The notes under the pieces were generated by a model, which worked only from the letters and a program-made list of their open reading frames with translations, made no database searches and had not been told where the DNA came from. 64,000 nucleotides of DNA from the NCBI GenBank assembly GCA_001599595.1, contig BCHH01000009.1, positions 546,099-610,098 on the forward strand, in the 5' to 3' direction. This document shows positions 10,719-21,704 of this stretch, piece after piece. Position 1 is the first letter of the stretch, and each line of letters starts with the position of its first letter. This stretch comes from Beverwykella pulmonaria. Lineage: Eukaryota > Ascomycota > Dothideomycetes > Pleosporales > Melanommataceae. The position numbers were made by a program, and so were the translations under genes.

Positions 10719-12404
10719 ATGCGATCTCTTTCCTTTCTCCTACTGAGCTCTGTTCCCTCGGCTCTCAGTCTCTGCCCACCACCCGGCGCCCTTCTCCCCC
10801 CGCCAACAATTAAAAAGAGCACCTTCACGATCACAGACGCCACATTCGAAAGCCTTCCCTGGCTCTCCGACACAACCTTTGCGATAAAAGCACAAATCGG
10901 ATCCACCGAGGTCTTTAAGTACTCACATATTGCGCCGGGCTACCACGATGCCAGCATTCCGCTGTATGGCACGAAAATGCGCATTGGAAGCGTGACGAAA
11001 CTGTACACTGTTCTCGCGCTGAAGATGTTAAGAGAGAAAATTGGCTGGGAAGATCCTATTGGGAAGTTCATCCCGGAGTTAAGCGGGAATGCGGCATACA
11101 AGGATGTGACGATCAGCGCACTGGCGGGTCAGACAAGTGGTTTGGGCCGATTTGTGAGATATTTTCAAGATTCTTCATGGATCGGAATGTGTCATTAACT
11201 ACAGAATTAGGGATATGTTGGCGACTTGGCTACCATCCCAGGATTTAATCCAGCGTCATTCGGAATCCCGCCCGCAAATATGACACTTCCAGGCTGCGAC
11301 CCCTACCCAGGTGGCCGTGTATGTACGCGCCAAGAGCTTCTCGAAATGTACAACACGGTTGAGTACGAGCCTATCTCTGTGAACTCCGGCCCCCTATACT
11401 CGAACATCGCATTTAACCTCCTCGGACTCACCATCGAGGCCGTCTACGGCAAGAAATACGAAGAGGCTATCCAGGACCTCATCTTCACGCCTCTTAAACT
11501 TACCAACACTACGTTTGCCGTCCCAACAGATACTGCCACCACTATTCTCCCGCTTAAGGGCGACTCATGGTTTGTGCCCGACTTCGCGAACTACAACCCC
11601 ACGGGCGGCATCTGGTCCACACCAGACGATATGATGACCTTCATGCGTGCACTGGCTACCCACAATCTGCTCTCTGCAGTGGAAACCCGGAAATGGCTCC
11701 AGCCACACGCTGTGCTGCCCTCGGTCCAGCAGCTCGTTGGTGCGCCTTGGGAAATCTTCCGCCCCACGACGACAGACGTGAAATTCTCTCGTCCCATTGA
11801 CATGTACACCAAAGCAGGCGGTGTGAAGGGCTACGCTGGTTGGGGCATCCTGGTCCCTGAATTCGACCTCGTGGTCACCATCAACGCAGCCGGAAACTCT
11901 TCCAGCAAAGCCGTCCAGGATCTTCTTCCTCTCATTATGAACCCGGTCATCGCGTACGCGGATGCAAACGCACGCGAGCAAGCAAAGGCCAAATACGCAG
12001 GAACCTACACGCTCTCTAACTCCACTGACACCATCACGCTAGCAGTGGACGACGGCCCAGGACTCGCGATTACGAAGTTCACCATGGGCGGCGTGCCGGT
12101 CCTGCAGGGCCTTGCTGCTCTCCAGGGCGTTTCTATCGACAATTTCAGCGCGAGGTTGTATCCCACAGATCCTGACTCTTTGGGCACTGGGAACGAAGCT
12201 TGGACGATTAATTTGGACACTGTTAACACTGTATCGGCATTTGCCGACTTGAATTGCAATAGCTGGAATAATGGCGATCCATTCCGGTATATGAAGGAGA
12301 GATTGGATACGCTTGTGTTTAAAATTGGTAAGACGGCTGCTAGTAAGAATTCGGTGTTATCTGTGGATCTAAAGGGTTGGAGGACGGTGTTGAAGAAGAC
12401 GTGA
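10719..12404 (+). CDS. Secreted serine beta-lactamase-like protein
   Basis: Two exons, 10719-11153 and 11211-12404 (57-bp intron, phase 0), giving 542 residues. It starts with a signal peptide (MRSLSFLLLSSVPSALS). The class C/penicillin-binding fold is shown by RIGSVTKLYTVLAL with the SxxK motif (Ser91, Lys94), LYSNIAFNLLG with the YxN motif (Tyr208, Asn210), and KAGGVKGYAGWG in place of the KTG/HxG motif. A C-terminal domain of about 150 residues (from KYAGTYTLSNS) follows, as in fungal lactamase-like esterases and hydrolases. Activity on beta-lactams is not implied; related fungal proteins include lactone and ester hydrolases. It converges with the ferric reductase, 151 bp apart. Confidence 0.85.
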
Positions 12405-12555
12405 GAGACTAAAGGAAGCAGAAACATTGAAGGCATAATATTTCGATACCCATTTTTGTACAAATCATCAATCTAATTATATTTGCACTTAAAGCGTGTC
12501 GTTCATGCCTTCGCTGCCTGACTAGTTTCAATTTCGCCTCTTTCTGTGCAAGATT

Positions 12556-14472
12556 CTACCATCCAAAAGTCTCCAAGTGCAACGCAATCTCGTTCGCACC
12601 TCCATTCCATACTTTCTTCTGAGAGAGGGCCACGGCGTTTGCAAGACTAATCTTGAATCCTTCAGGGCCGCATCCCAGCACGATGTTTTTCCCTTCGCCA
12701 ACGTAATCGTCAATGATGGGAGAAAACTGTGGTCGTCCAGACCTCACAACGCCGAGATCTGCCATACGAGTCGTGTCGTTTCCATTTGAAATTTCGATAA
12801 CATCGTCGGTAACACTACTGCTTGCTTCCTTTGCAGTCGCGGCGGCTGTGCCATCCTTCGAAACGATCTTCTCGTCCTCACCAGTGATGTGGAACCGCAG
12901 CACGAGTTCCAGCCCTTTCGGTTGCGCTTTCACTGCATCTATCAGAGCCTGTTCTACCCACGTAAAAGCGTCAAAGTTTCGAATAGCCCAGATCAGCACC
13001 ACGCGCTTTGTTCGCAACTGTTGCCTGGAGTCTTGAGCAAGCGCGACCAACTGGAGCAACCACGGCAGACAGGCTGTGATACCTGTTCCTCCAGCGCATA
13101 GGACCATGGTGTCGTAAAGTTTCTCGATCGGGCGCTTGATCCCGCCGTATGGGCCGTCGATCCACACTGATGTCACTGTACTGTCCTTCGACGTCGTCTG
13201 GCTGGCGTGAGAGAGAAGGCGCTGCGTGAAGCCAGCGTGCGAACGAGCAAGGAATACCAATGGATTATCCCGTTCACGCCCCTCCTTTTCCACTTGATGA
13301 TTGGCATGGATGGCAAGGGGCGCCGACGCAATCGTAAACGGATGATTCTCCGCCGGCGCAAAATCCACAAACCGCAAAAACACATGCTGGCCCGGTTTAT
13401 ACACAAACTCGTCTCGCGGCCACACCTCGATCCTCGTCACACCGCCCCCGACCTCCTTAATCGTCGCAGAACTACCTTCAAACCACTGCCCTCGTATATT
13501 TAAACTCCTATTCTTCCAAAATGCGCGGGCTAACCACGACGCACCCCAGATTCCCAGCGTCGCCCAGAGATACGCCCACGAGTCCTCGAGATTTGCACCA
13601 TGCCAGAATAGCAGCCCCAGATACGTGATCGCCAGCAAAATATGAAGCCCATAGAAGGCCTCGTAGGCCCATTCTCTTATCTGTGGCAGCGACAAGACAC
13701 ACATGGCGAATAAAATCGCCAACGGCGGAACGCCCGAGTACTCCGAGGCGCCGATGACGGTGCCCCAGAAGTAAAATTCGCTCTTGACGCGCTGGGCCCC
13801 GCCATTTCCTGGATCGGTGGCGCTGGCGACGAAGAAGGGGATCGTATGGATTAGGGAGAGGACGAAGCTAAACCAAGAAATCCAGCGGTGGAGCACGTTG
13901 AGCTTTTCGTGCGAGATGCCGGTTAGGAGTGTGACGATGTTGGCTTTTCCTGCGAGCGCGACCAGGATCGGGACGCAGGCGTAGGCCATGAGGCCGCTGC
14001 GGATGGCGATCGGTGGTGCGCCGAAGCCGAGCTGGGGGCGATAGTAGGGTCGTTCTGCGAAGACGAGCGCAGTGAGGAAGATAAATGTTAGAGAGATGAG
14101 AGCCGTGTATCCGTATGAAGGTAATCCGAAGTTTCCACGCAAAAAAGGAAAGTGGCGATAGAAGATAAATCGAGCGGCTGCTTGTGCTTTCCTTAGTATA
14201 CCAGATTTCTTGCCTGGTATATGTTGTTCGATGGGGTCCTTGAGGTCTTGTATGGTCTGGAGAGAGAAGAAAATGAAGATGAGGCCGAGTATTATGACCC
14301 AATAGTATGTGACATAATGTCCATACGCAAATTGACCTGCCCAAGGTGTGGCCGCCTGTGAAGCGTTTGCTCCTGCGTAGAAAGCGAGGCAAGAATCTGC
14401 AGCCTGTACACAGCGCGGGTCTGACAGAGGTAGATTGACGACCGCGGGGTCGGGTGCCATGTCCATGTCCAT
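12556..14472 (-). CDS. Ferric-chelate reductase transmembrane component (FRE family)
   Basis: Intronless, 638 residues from the ATG at 14472. The frame is open 90 bp further upstream, but without an ATG and past a likely acceptor site, so a 5' UTR intron is possible. Layout: an extracellular N-terminus, a transmembrane heme domain with paired histidines in VLHRWISWFSFVLSLIH and FYGLHILLAITYLGLLFWH, an FAD-binding HPFTIASAP, GPYGG, an NADPH-binding CAGGTGITACLPWL, and a C-terminal LGCGPEGF. It moves electrons from cytosolic NADPH across the plasma membrane to reduce Fe(III) or Cu(II). A 30-residue low-complexity insertion (SKDGTAAATAKEASS) interrupts the NADPH domain. It could also act as another FRE/NOX-type reductase. 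Confidence 0.88.
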   Translation of the reverse strand: MDMDMAPDPAVVNLPLSDPRCVQAADSCLAFYAGANASQAATPWAGQFAYGHYVTYYWVIILGLIFIFFSLQTIQDLKDPIEQHIPGKKSGILRKAQAAARFIFYRHFPFLRGNFGLPSYGYTALISLTFIFLTALVFAERPYYRPQLGFGAPPIAIRSGLMAYACVPILVALAGKANIVTLLTGISHEKLNVLHRWISWFSFVLSLIHTIPFFVASATDPGNGGAQRVKSEFYFWGTVIGASEYSGVPPLAILFAMCVLSLPQIREWAYEAFYGLHILLAITYLGLLFWHGANLEDSWAYLWATLGIWGASWLARAFWKNRSLNIRGQWFEGSSATIKEVGGGVTRIEVWPRDEFVYKPGQHVFLRFVDFAPAENHPFTIASAPLAIHANHQVEKEGRERDNPLVFLARSHAGFTQRLLSHASQTTSKDSTVTSVWIDGPYGGIKRPIEKLYDTMVLCAGGTGITACLPWLLQLVALAQDSRQQLRTKRVVLIWAIRNFDAFTWVEQALIDAVKAQPKGLELVLRFHITGEDEKIVSKDGTAAATAKEASSSVTDDVIEISNGNDTTRMADLGVVRSGRPQFSPIIDDYVGEGKNIVLGCGPEGFKISLANAVALSQKKVWNGGANEIALHLETFGW

Positions 14473-15051
14473 GGCGAAAGATGTTATGGAAGTGTCAATA
14501 CAACCTCTGTGTGGACTGAAGGACGAGATAAAAACTTCCTCTGCAAATATTAGTGATGTCAAAAATTTAATAGAGCAGAAACGTAGATATACCGACAGGT
14601 TTGCAGCGAATAAATTCTAACTCCCAGCAAAATGTGACGGAAGACAAGATGCGTTCCTTCCCTGCCCTTTTCTACGTACCAGAGCACATTATACGACTTG
14701 AGGGCCACAACTAACTCAAGGATTTTTGCAGTAGTAGTATTGAGAACGATGGCGGGATCAGGACCGCTAACCCCCCTGGAGTGAGCACATTTGCGCACAT
14801 AGCGGCGCCTAGCGCGTATCATGCTTGACCTTCCCCAGCAATAGGCTAAACAAATCTAGACACTAGGAACCATTACTCTTTCAGAGTATCTATGGCCCCG
14901 AGTTGCTATGTTGAATGCAGTCCGGTTCATAAAGTCCATGTGGTTCCCTTCAAAAAAGCATCTTAGTAATAATCCAACCTTTCTAGTTTGCACTAGCGCT
15001 GTCCTCAAACCTCCACTGGAGACTCACACTAACAGGCTCCACACTACAAGG
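14473..15051. other. Intergenic region
   Basis: Promoter side of the ferric reductase and 3' flank of the P450 pseudogene. Nothing else seen. Confidence 0.4.
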
Positions 15052-16447
15052 TTACCCCTCAGCCGGATGTGCACCAGCTTTCTCAATCTGATACGCCCTG
15101 TCCCCATCGATTGTCCTGCTTACGTCTTTCCCAATTCCAGCCCTTGCGAGAAGCGAATCCACCAGACCAACCTTCTTCAGCGCATCCCACTGCTCATACG
15201 CAGGCTTAATCTGTATCGTTCGAACCGTCATAAAGAGTGTGCCTCTGAGCTCAATAAACGACAAATTCTGGCCAATGCAGCTGCGCGGGCCTTGCTCGAA
15301 GGATCGGAATGCTCCGGGCGGTGAGTATAGTTCGTGTCCTGGCTCGACGAGCCACCGTTCTGGTATGAAATCTCTAGTACGAGGCCAGATACGTGGATTC
15401 ATGTGGTGATTTAATGAGATGAGGCAGTCATCGGTCAGGAAAGATACGCCTTGTTCGTTGACTAAGTTGGCATCTGAACCGCCTTCACGGAAGGATCCGC
15501 CAGGTGTGTATAGTCACATTGTCTCTTTGATGACTGCTAGGGTGTATGGTGTTTGGTTGATTAAGGAGGGTTTTTTCGCAGCCTGGCAGAAACAGAGGTT
15601 GGGTCTAGTCCGAACATGTTTGTTTGCTCTAAGCGAGGGCTTCGGGATATTTGAACACCATATGATACGCGTATACTAGAACACTTGTTGTAGTGTCATG
15701 GCCTGCGAATAGAAAGAGTCGTATTTGATATGTTGCGTATGCTGCAAAGTTCTCTTCCGGCTTCGGCGTCTTCTGATCCTGATTATCTGCAAGATACATC
15801 TCAAGCGTGAGGCTATGACGGACTTGGATCTTTTTTGATTACTGAGAGATGGCCCCGAGACCCTTTGATTGTATTCGAAGTAACGCTTATGTAATTCTTT
15901 CCTGATGAGCTTGTTCATGATGTTACCATAATAGCGCAAGATGAACGGACGGACTGGGTGGTATTTATTAAGCGGGCTTCCGAGCGATGTCCACGAGATC
16001 ATAGTTCAGAGTGCATCCGCAAGTGCGTGAGATGTGGTTTGGTAGTTGAGGTCAAGGTCACTCTGATATCATATTAGGACCTAGTATCGGAACTCTAGTC
16101 CGGGTTGACAATGGAAATAGAACTTATAGCACTACTTTCATGATGACTTCCATAGGTAGTCTTGTAGCTACATCTTCGAGGAGAAATACTTTCCCGCTCT
16201 TTGCTTTAGTTGACTACAATATATCTCAACAAAATCCACGATTCCGGGAGCTTGCTCGAGAAGATATCCTGGGGCAAAGCCGGGATTGACGAGGGTACCG
16301 CCAGCGCTTCCATTCTTTATCATTCATTGTAAGTATACTCGGGGTCAACAGAATGCCTAGGGCTCTGCCGAAAGTGGCTCGAAGAATGTTGTGGTCATCA
16401 TGAAACCCACAAGAATACGAATGATACAGTTGCCTCTCTTCCAACAA
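15052..16447 (-). pseudogene. Cytochrome P450 pseudogene
   Basis: Read on the minus strand, fragments follow a P450 in the right order but in changing frames. They are an N-terminal-third piece (NDKEWKRWR near 16330, then NPGFAPGYLLEQAPG in another frame), SWTSLGSPLNKYHPVRP near 15980, the oxygen-binding I-helix FLFAGHDTTTS near 15700, the K-helix region VIKETM with a TGA at 15516-15514 exactly where the invariant Arg of ExxR belongs, the PERW motif, and the heme-binding FEQGPRSCIGQ with its Cys. Further stops occur near 16010 and 16110-16170. The last 350 bp are open to the stop at 15052. The gene is beyond function. Its 5' end meets the HET pseudogene. Confidence 0.85.
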
Positions 16448-17498
16448 GGATCATCAACGTGGAAGCGACTTGTAGACGGCAAGCGACATATCGACTAGTT
16501 CGCAGCGCTGTCCTACTACTGGGGAGGCGAGAACACCCTGGCGCTGGACGCTGAGTCTGACGACCAGCATCGCGTCGGGCTGTCGATGAACCAATTTCCA
16601 GCCACTCTGCGAGATCCCATCATTGTAACGCAGCATCTTCACCTCCAGTACTTGTAGATAGATGCTCTTTGCATTTGACAGGATTCCAGCGATGACTGGA
16701 ATTACGAGGCCATGAAGATGCAAGAGGTCTACAAAGGGGTTGTCGTCACCATTGCCGCTGCTTCGTCTTTGATATCCAGTGATGGGGTTTTCAGACGAAG
16801 AAAATCTACCGAATTCCGTTGCAGACTGAACTCGTATAAACGGAGAAGACCCTCAACCGACTATATTCCTTCGTCTTGGTGTGGAAATCTGGACGATCCC
16901 GCCAGATCCAACATATACACACGCATGGGTAGACTCCACAGGAAAACTTGCTGGCACCGCACACTCTCTACTTCTGTGCTTAAGTAGTGACATTTGAATG
17001 TGCACATGGTCAGGCGGAGGAGCCGGGAAGTCACTGAAGTCTACGGGAAATTACCGCAACAAGTCATATGTGCAGTCCATGAACGCGGATATGGCGATAA
17101 AGCCGTTGTACGGCATCTGGCCCCTTGGCAAGCTCCCCCTAAAAATTTCAGAGTACCATCGCTCTTCAGCTATGCGCGTTCGAGCTGTTGAAGTTCATGC
17201 ATACGAGTTCCGCAGGAAGCATGTTCCTTACGAAGGCCAGCAATTTGCTCTTATGAAGCTCGCCACGTGCCTGCCGGAATCTCGGCAAGACAAAAATTGG
17301 AAACGACTCTCCCTCGTTGACCTGGGAATCAACTTTCTACGAGGAGGAAGTGATCCGTGTTCCTATCTGGTACAACGCGAGCAGGAGCGGAAGATGGGCA
17401 TCAACCTGTACGACTTCTGGCGCCATTTGATATCAAGGGGCCGTACCCGCACCAACACCCATAAGGTCTTTCTTCGCATTCAATCCAGGGTAGGTTAG
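16445..17498 (+). pseudogene. HET-domain (heterokaryon incompatibility) pseudogene
   Basis: On the plus strand the HET signature is readable through stops: LVDGKRHID, stop (TAG 16496-16498), FAALSYYWGGENT, QFPATLRDPIIVTQHL, QYL, stop (TAG 16655-16657 where Trp is expected before IDALCI), stop (TGA 16676-16678), QDSSDDWNYEAMKMQEVY and VVVTIAAASS. Later there are a frame break, the piece GNLDDPARSNIYTR, another TAG at 16930-16932 where the Trp of the GW motif belongs, and TAA/TGA at 16981 and 17035. The tail 16998-17498 is open for 166 codons but lacks recognised motifs. HET proteins trigger cell death on non-self fusion; this copy is dead. Confidence 0.85.
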
Positions 17499-17846
17499 AC
17501 AAAAGGACACACCAGAATTGGAACCGAGCATGCTTGGGAGGGATGCAACTGTAGGTTCAACCTCCTGACCATGGCAATTCTCGTCCTCTTATAGGCATCC
17601 ATCATCACAGCAACCATACGGCGGACAACGGTAATGGTACATTCCAATGCGAAACAAAGCTTTTCAGCTTGAATGAAGTTAAATGAAATTATCCTGTCAA
17701 GGCTATGCGCTATCGGAGGGTGGATATGCAAAAAGGCCGTCTCCTGTCGAAAGTCATATCATACAAAGAAGCGAAACACCCCAACCCCATCGCTATGAAC
17801 GCTTCAAATCCAGCACTAGCGTATACGGTGCCCGATAGTAACACGA
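17499..17846. other. Intergenic region
   Basis: 3' flanks of the HET pseudogene and of the rhodopsin-domain gene. No feature seen. Confidence 0.4.
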
Positions 17847-19025
17847 TTACACCTCCTCCCAACCGTTCGTCTTCAGCCCCTGTGGCTGCTGTCTCGGAGG
17901 CGAACCCGAACTCCCGGGTATCACAGCCACAGAATCCACCCTAAAGGCGCCCTTCCCGCTCGGACTGGATCCATCTCCACTGCTTCTCTGGTCTGCTTCC
18001 TTCGGGACATCACCCAAAGGAAGGGTGTTGACGAAACTTGGTCGGCTCAATTGGTGCTCCTTCAATATGCCGAGCTTCTTCAAGAGCTGCTCGGCGGGCG
18101 ATTTGAGACATGGCAGGCAGGATGCGATTATGCCAATTTGTTCTTCGATCTTGGCGTACATGGAGGGCTTAATGGTTGCTTGCATGGGATCGCCCTTGCC
18201 GAAGTCGTTGAACGTGGTCATCTTGGCGCACATGATGGACGTGGCGAGGAGACCGAGACCCATCAAGAAGGTAATCAGGATTTTCTCCGAGGTGGTGCGT
18301 GTAAGAGTGCGGATGAGTCTGATGGGCATAAGAGCGAGAGTCAGGTCCATGATGACATAAACGCCTAGTAACAATCAGCAACGTTCAAAGCCATGGCCAT
18401 GGAGAAAAAGAAAAGTGCGTACCAGCAATAGCCCAGCCATAGTTGATAATGGGGGTTATGTCCCAGCACGTTACATCCGCAACCTGCTCCCAATTCGATG
18501 ACACCGGGCGACATTGGCCGAACTGGATGACAACGTAACTGGATGAAATGAGGATCTGGAAGGCGATCAAGAAGTAGAGCGTCCCTCTCCACGCCAGATC
18601 CTGGCCGAAACGAAGGAGCGATAGCGCGACAGACACACGCACGAGGCACAGCGTGAAGATCCAGGTTGTTTGGACAGCAAATTGCAGCTTCATCGTCATC
18701 ACAAGATTTGACGGCGAGAAGGTAGCGTATTTGTGACCCCATCCGTGTGCTATTGCGGCACTTGCGATGAGAAAGTTGGTGATGGACAGAATCTATGCGC
18801 AATCGTCAGCCGAGTCATCGTTGCCATCCATGACGGGCATGAACTCACCTCCGCAGCGACGATGGTCCAGTCATCAAGGGACAGCTTTTTCGTCCTTTTC
18901 CACTTGGTATAGATACGCGTCACACAAAGACCTAGCGTGATAGGTGCCAAGATGGCCACCGGGATCATGTACAACCCGACCTTACTTGAGTGGTCCAGAA
19001 CCACGTTTCCGGTAGTAGTTGCCAT
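17847..19025 (-). CDS. Fungal rhodopsin-domain integral membrane protein (PTH11/SAT4-like)
   Basis: Three exons on the minus strand: 19025-18849, 18792-18423 and 18364-17847, giving 354 residues. Both introns (56 and 58 bp) keep frame. Seven membrane segments begin with VGLYMIPVAILAPITLGL. The hallmark short loop RIYTKWKRTKKLSLDDWTI (family core LDDW) lies between helices 1 and 2. Helix 3 is followed by VSVALSLLRFG, and CRPVSSNWEQ with Cys sits in the second outer loop. The C-terminal tail after KIEEQIGIIASCLPCLKSP is cytoplasmic, Ser/Pro/Gly-rich and about 90 residues long. The family includes PTH11-like surface sensors and SAT4. No CFEM domain precedes it. The ligand is unknown. Confidence 0.85.
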
Positions 19026-21704
19026 GGTGTTGGATGTAAGCACTTCTGAGCTGAATGTTGAGCTTGGTGTGCGGGAGCTGCCGGCCGCTGGTGCGGGCGA
19101 CTTGCGGGATGGAAAACTGGGAATGAAAGGTTGAAGCTCTTGAGTTGCTTTGGCCAGCCGGCTCCTCGCTCCACGTTATATGCGAGAGCCGGACGGAACG
19201 AACTGGCGTGAGACACGATCAATATTAGCGGAGGAATAGAATTTGGAGGCGTTCGGAGACACTGTCCTGATAGATATTTTGAGTTTGGCTACAGACGAGG
19301 GCTTGGAGAGGCGAGGTTGCGCAATGCTTGGGTGCGCTGCTTGACAGGTCCCTGAGCTTGCAATAAGATTTGCGACTACCGGCCTTATCCCGGTTTGACA
19401 TGGATCGTACAGCCTGACAGGACGCGGACTTGTGCGCCCCGAGGCGTCTGCGCGAACCATGCGGGGGGTGCATGCAGGTTCTGGTTTGGCGCGAACCTGG
19501 TTCGGGCGTGGTGAGTGCTGTGCCTGACTCGGTTATGCGAAAACAGCCGTCGAGCGTTGAGCGATCATAGAGGGTACGAGCGTACTCGTACCATTTTGCC
19601 GATCCCCCTGAGTCGTTGTCCTCGAGCGCTGCAAGCCCGCTCACCGCATCTCTAGCCCTCCACCCATTACGATACAGAAGAACTCCATGCGCTGCAGTAG
19701 CTGAAGCAGCGCTTGTCCTCGTGGGTGGGGAAGCTGGCGCGCCTGTGTGTTTCGACACACAACGCGTCGTAGCATGCACGTTTCCCACGAGTAATGCCTG
19801 ATAAAGCTACGAGACGGTAACCAGGAACGGCTCATGCGCCGCTCAGGGCTGCTGGCGGCCGCCGCAACACTTTTACCCGCCTCCCCGGTCCCTGGTCCGC
19901 ACGCGCATGCTCGCTTTGTTCGCCAGACAACTCGAGCCGAAGCGTGCGATTGGCGCTTGTCTGCACGCCACAGCGCCACAGCGCCACAAAAGGGTCCGCG
20001 GAAGGAATATTGTGAAGGTTTGCGGTTGATAGTCAGGTCCAAGGCGCCCTCGCGCCGAGAGGCGAAACATCCATCCACGTGCCATGAGTGTTCCATGGTG
20101 TTGATGCCTTATTTCCGGAAGCTTGGCGAGGAACGTATCGATTTACGCCCGGGTGGAAGAGGCGTCATTTGGTTCTCGTATGCGAAGATGGCAATTGCAA
20201 CATGTTCGCCTCGGGAGGTCTGCCTTCCAAGATTGATACGAGCCATGGTTATGCAACTGGAGGCGAGACGTCAGCACTGCACCTCTGGCTATATGTGTGC
20301 AGCCACCAATAGGTAAGGTTTCTGCCCACCATCTTTTACTCGCGATAATAATGTATTCGCTCTGAATATAGGTATACGCAATTAGCCAGCTTATCACCAT
20401 GTCGCGCATGAACAGGAGTGCTCAAGCCCCAAAGCAAGCAGGGCTCAATCCGAGAAGCCATTCCTCGGGTGGTCCAGCAAGCATCTTCCTTCCCAGGCCG
20501 TCCGCGAGTAAGAAAGTCGCGTCATCTTTTTGATATCGCGCAACACACCACACCACGCGTTCCCAGATCCGGTGCCGGAGTCGAGATCTCGATGCTCAAC
20601 AGGTCATCTGGTGACATTTCCTTAGGATGGTCTTGAGATGGAGGACGCATGTGGGAGAGTTATTGGGTTGCAGTTCTTGGTCCGGCCTTGTACTGCCTAG
20701 TGCAATTCTTGAATGAGTTCTCTCGTGCGCAGTTGTGGACGTGCATATCTCCAAACAAATAGCTATCATGAGGTCTGTGCTGTGGCACGACAGAATACAC
20801 ACTCGAAACAATATGCCTATATTTACCGCCCCTCTCCGTTCCGATACGCCCCGATTGGATGAACATCATCCAGTGAAGACGATCCTGGTAGTAGAAAACA
20901 GAAAATGCTAACTACTGCACTCCGCTCTTCTGTCGCAGTTCAGTCAAGTTGCCTTAGAGTCATAATAACAGAGTCTCAAACAAAATCTTTCGCTAATTTG
21001 TTATTCCTCTTCTTCCTCATTTCCTTAATAGCACAGTGGTCTTCCTTTCCCTCAAGATTCATTTTTGGCCTTCTCGTGCTGTGCCGCCCCCTTGTCCCTG
21101 CATATTAATGACGGCGTCTCCATATCGGCTCGCTTGTTCTTTTGCAAATCAAGTCCGTAGCCCGACGGCCTACGGTTCCCCTCCGTAAAGTGCCGCGAAA
21201 AGAAGAAGCAATAGTGTTACCAAAGCTTTGTGTTAAAGAAAATAAGAGCTTAATTCCTGAGTACCAAGCCGTCGAGGTGGGACGAAGTTTGATAGATAGA
21301 TAGATGTTGGTGGTATTGATTCTACAGTCGAGCTACCGAAGAAATATCTATGGTCTTGCCAACCGCGCTAGGAGCCTACCAAGATAGTGAAAGCAAACAT
21401 AGAGGTGACTCATCATGTGACCCACAGACCGACACAAGGGAACCGTTCAAGTGCTAGCAATCCTGCATGCATGACACATGACTACTCGAAACGGAACCGA
21501 GCCGTCTGTTTTTATACTAAGCTTTGAATTTAACGTCTATCGAACTCTTCTGCAGTGCCATCTGGGTATGCACCTCTGGCAGTGAGACGCCTCAAGCGCC
21601 AGACCAGACCAGACAACCAAGCACGCACAGATAGACTGAAACACAGGCACACCAAAGAGCCAGTGCTCCAATTCTCCTCTCTACCCCATTCACGCTCCGC
21701 ACCC
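19026..21704. other. Long intergenic region (2.7 kb)
   Basis: No gene I can support. Overlapping open frames on both strands around 19225-20316 are caused by GC-rich sequence rather than coding signals. A GATA tetranucleotide run lies near 21292-21305. The stretch 20880-21250 is AT-rich. The left part is the promoter of the rhodopsin-domain gene. Confidence 0.45.

Noticed and set aside
10719..14472. Antibiotic-resistance cassette made of the APH-like, beta-lactamase-like and reductase genes
   Set aside because: All three belong to large eukaryotic families with fungal introns or context, and there is no sign of bacterial transfer.
19225..20316. Several 150-190 codon frames on both strands
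   Set aside because: Mutually overlapping, no homologous motif, no splice structure. Treated as chance frames in GC-rich DNA.
21285..21306. GATA microsatellite-like run (also near 9345)
   Set aside because: Three to four units only, too short to be called a repeat locus.
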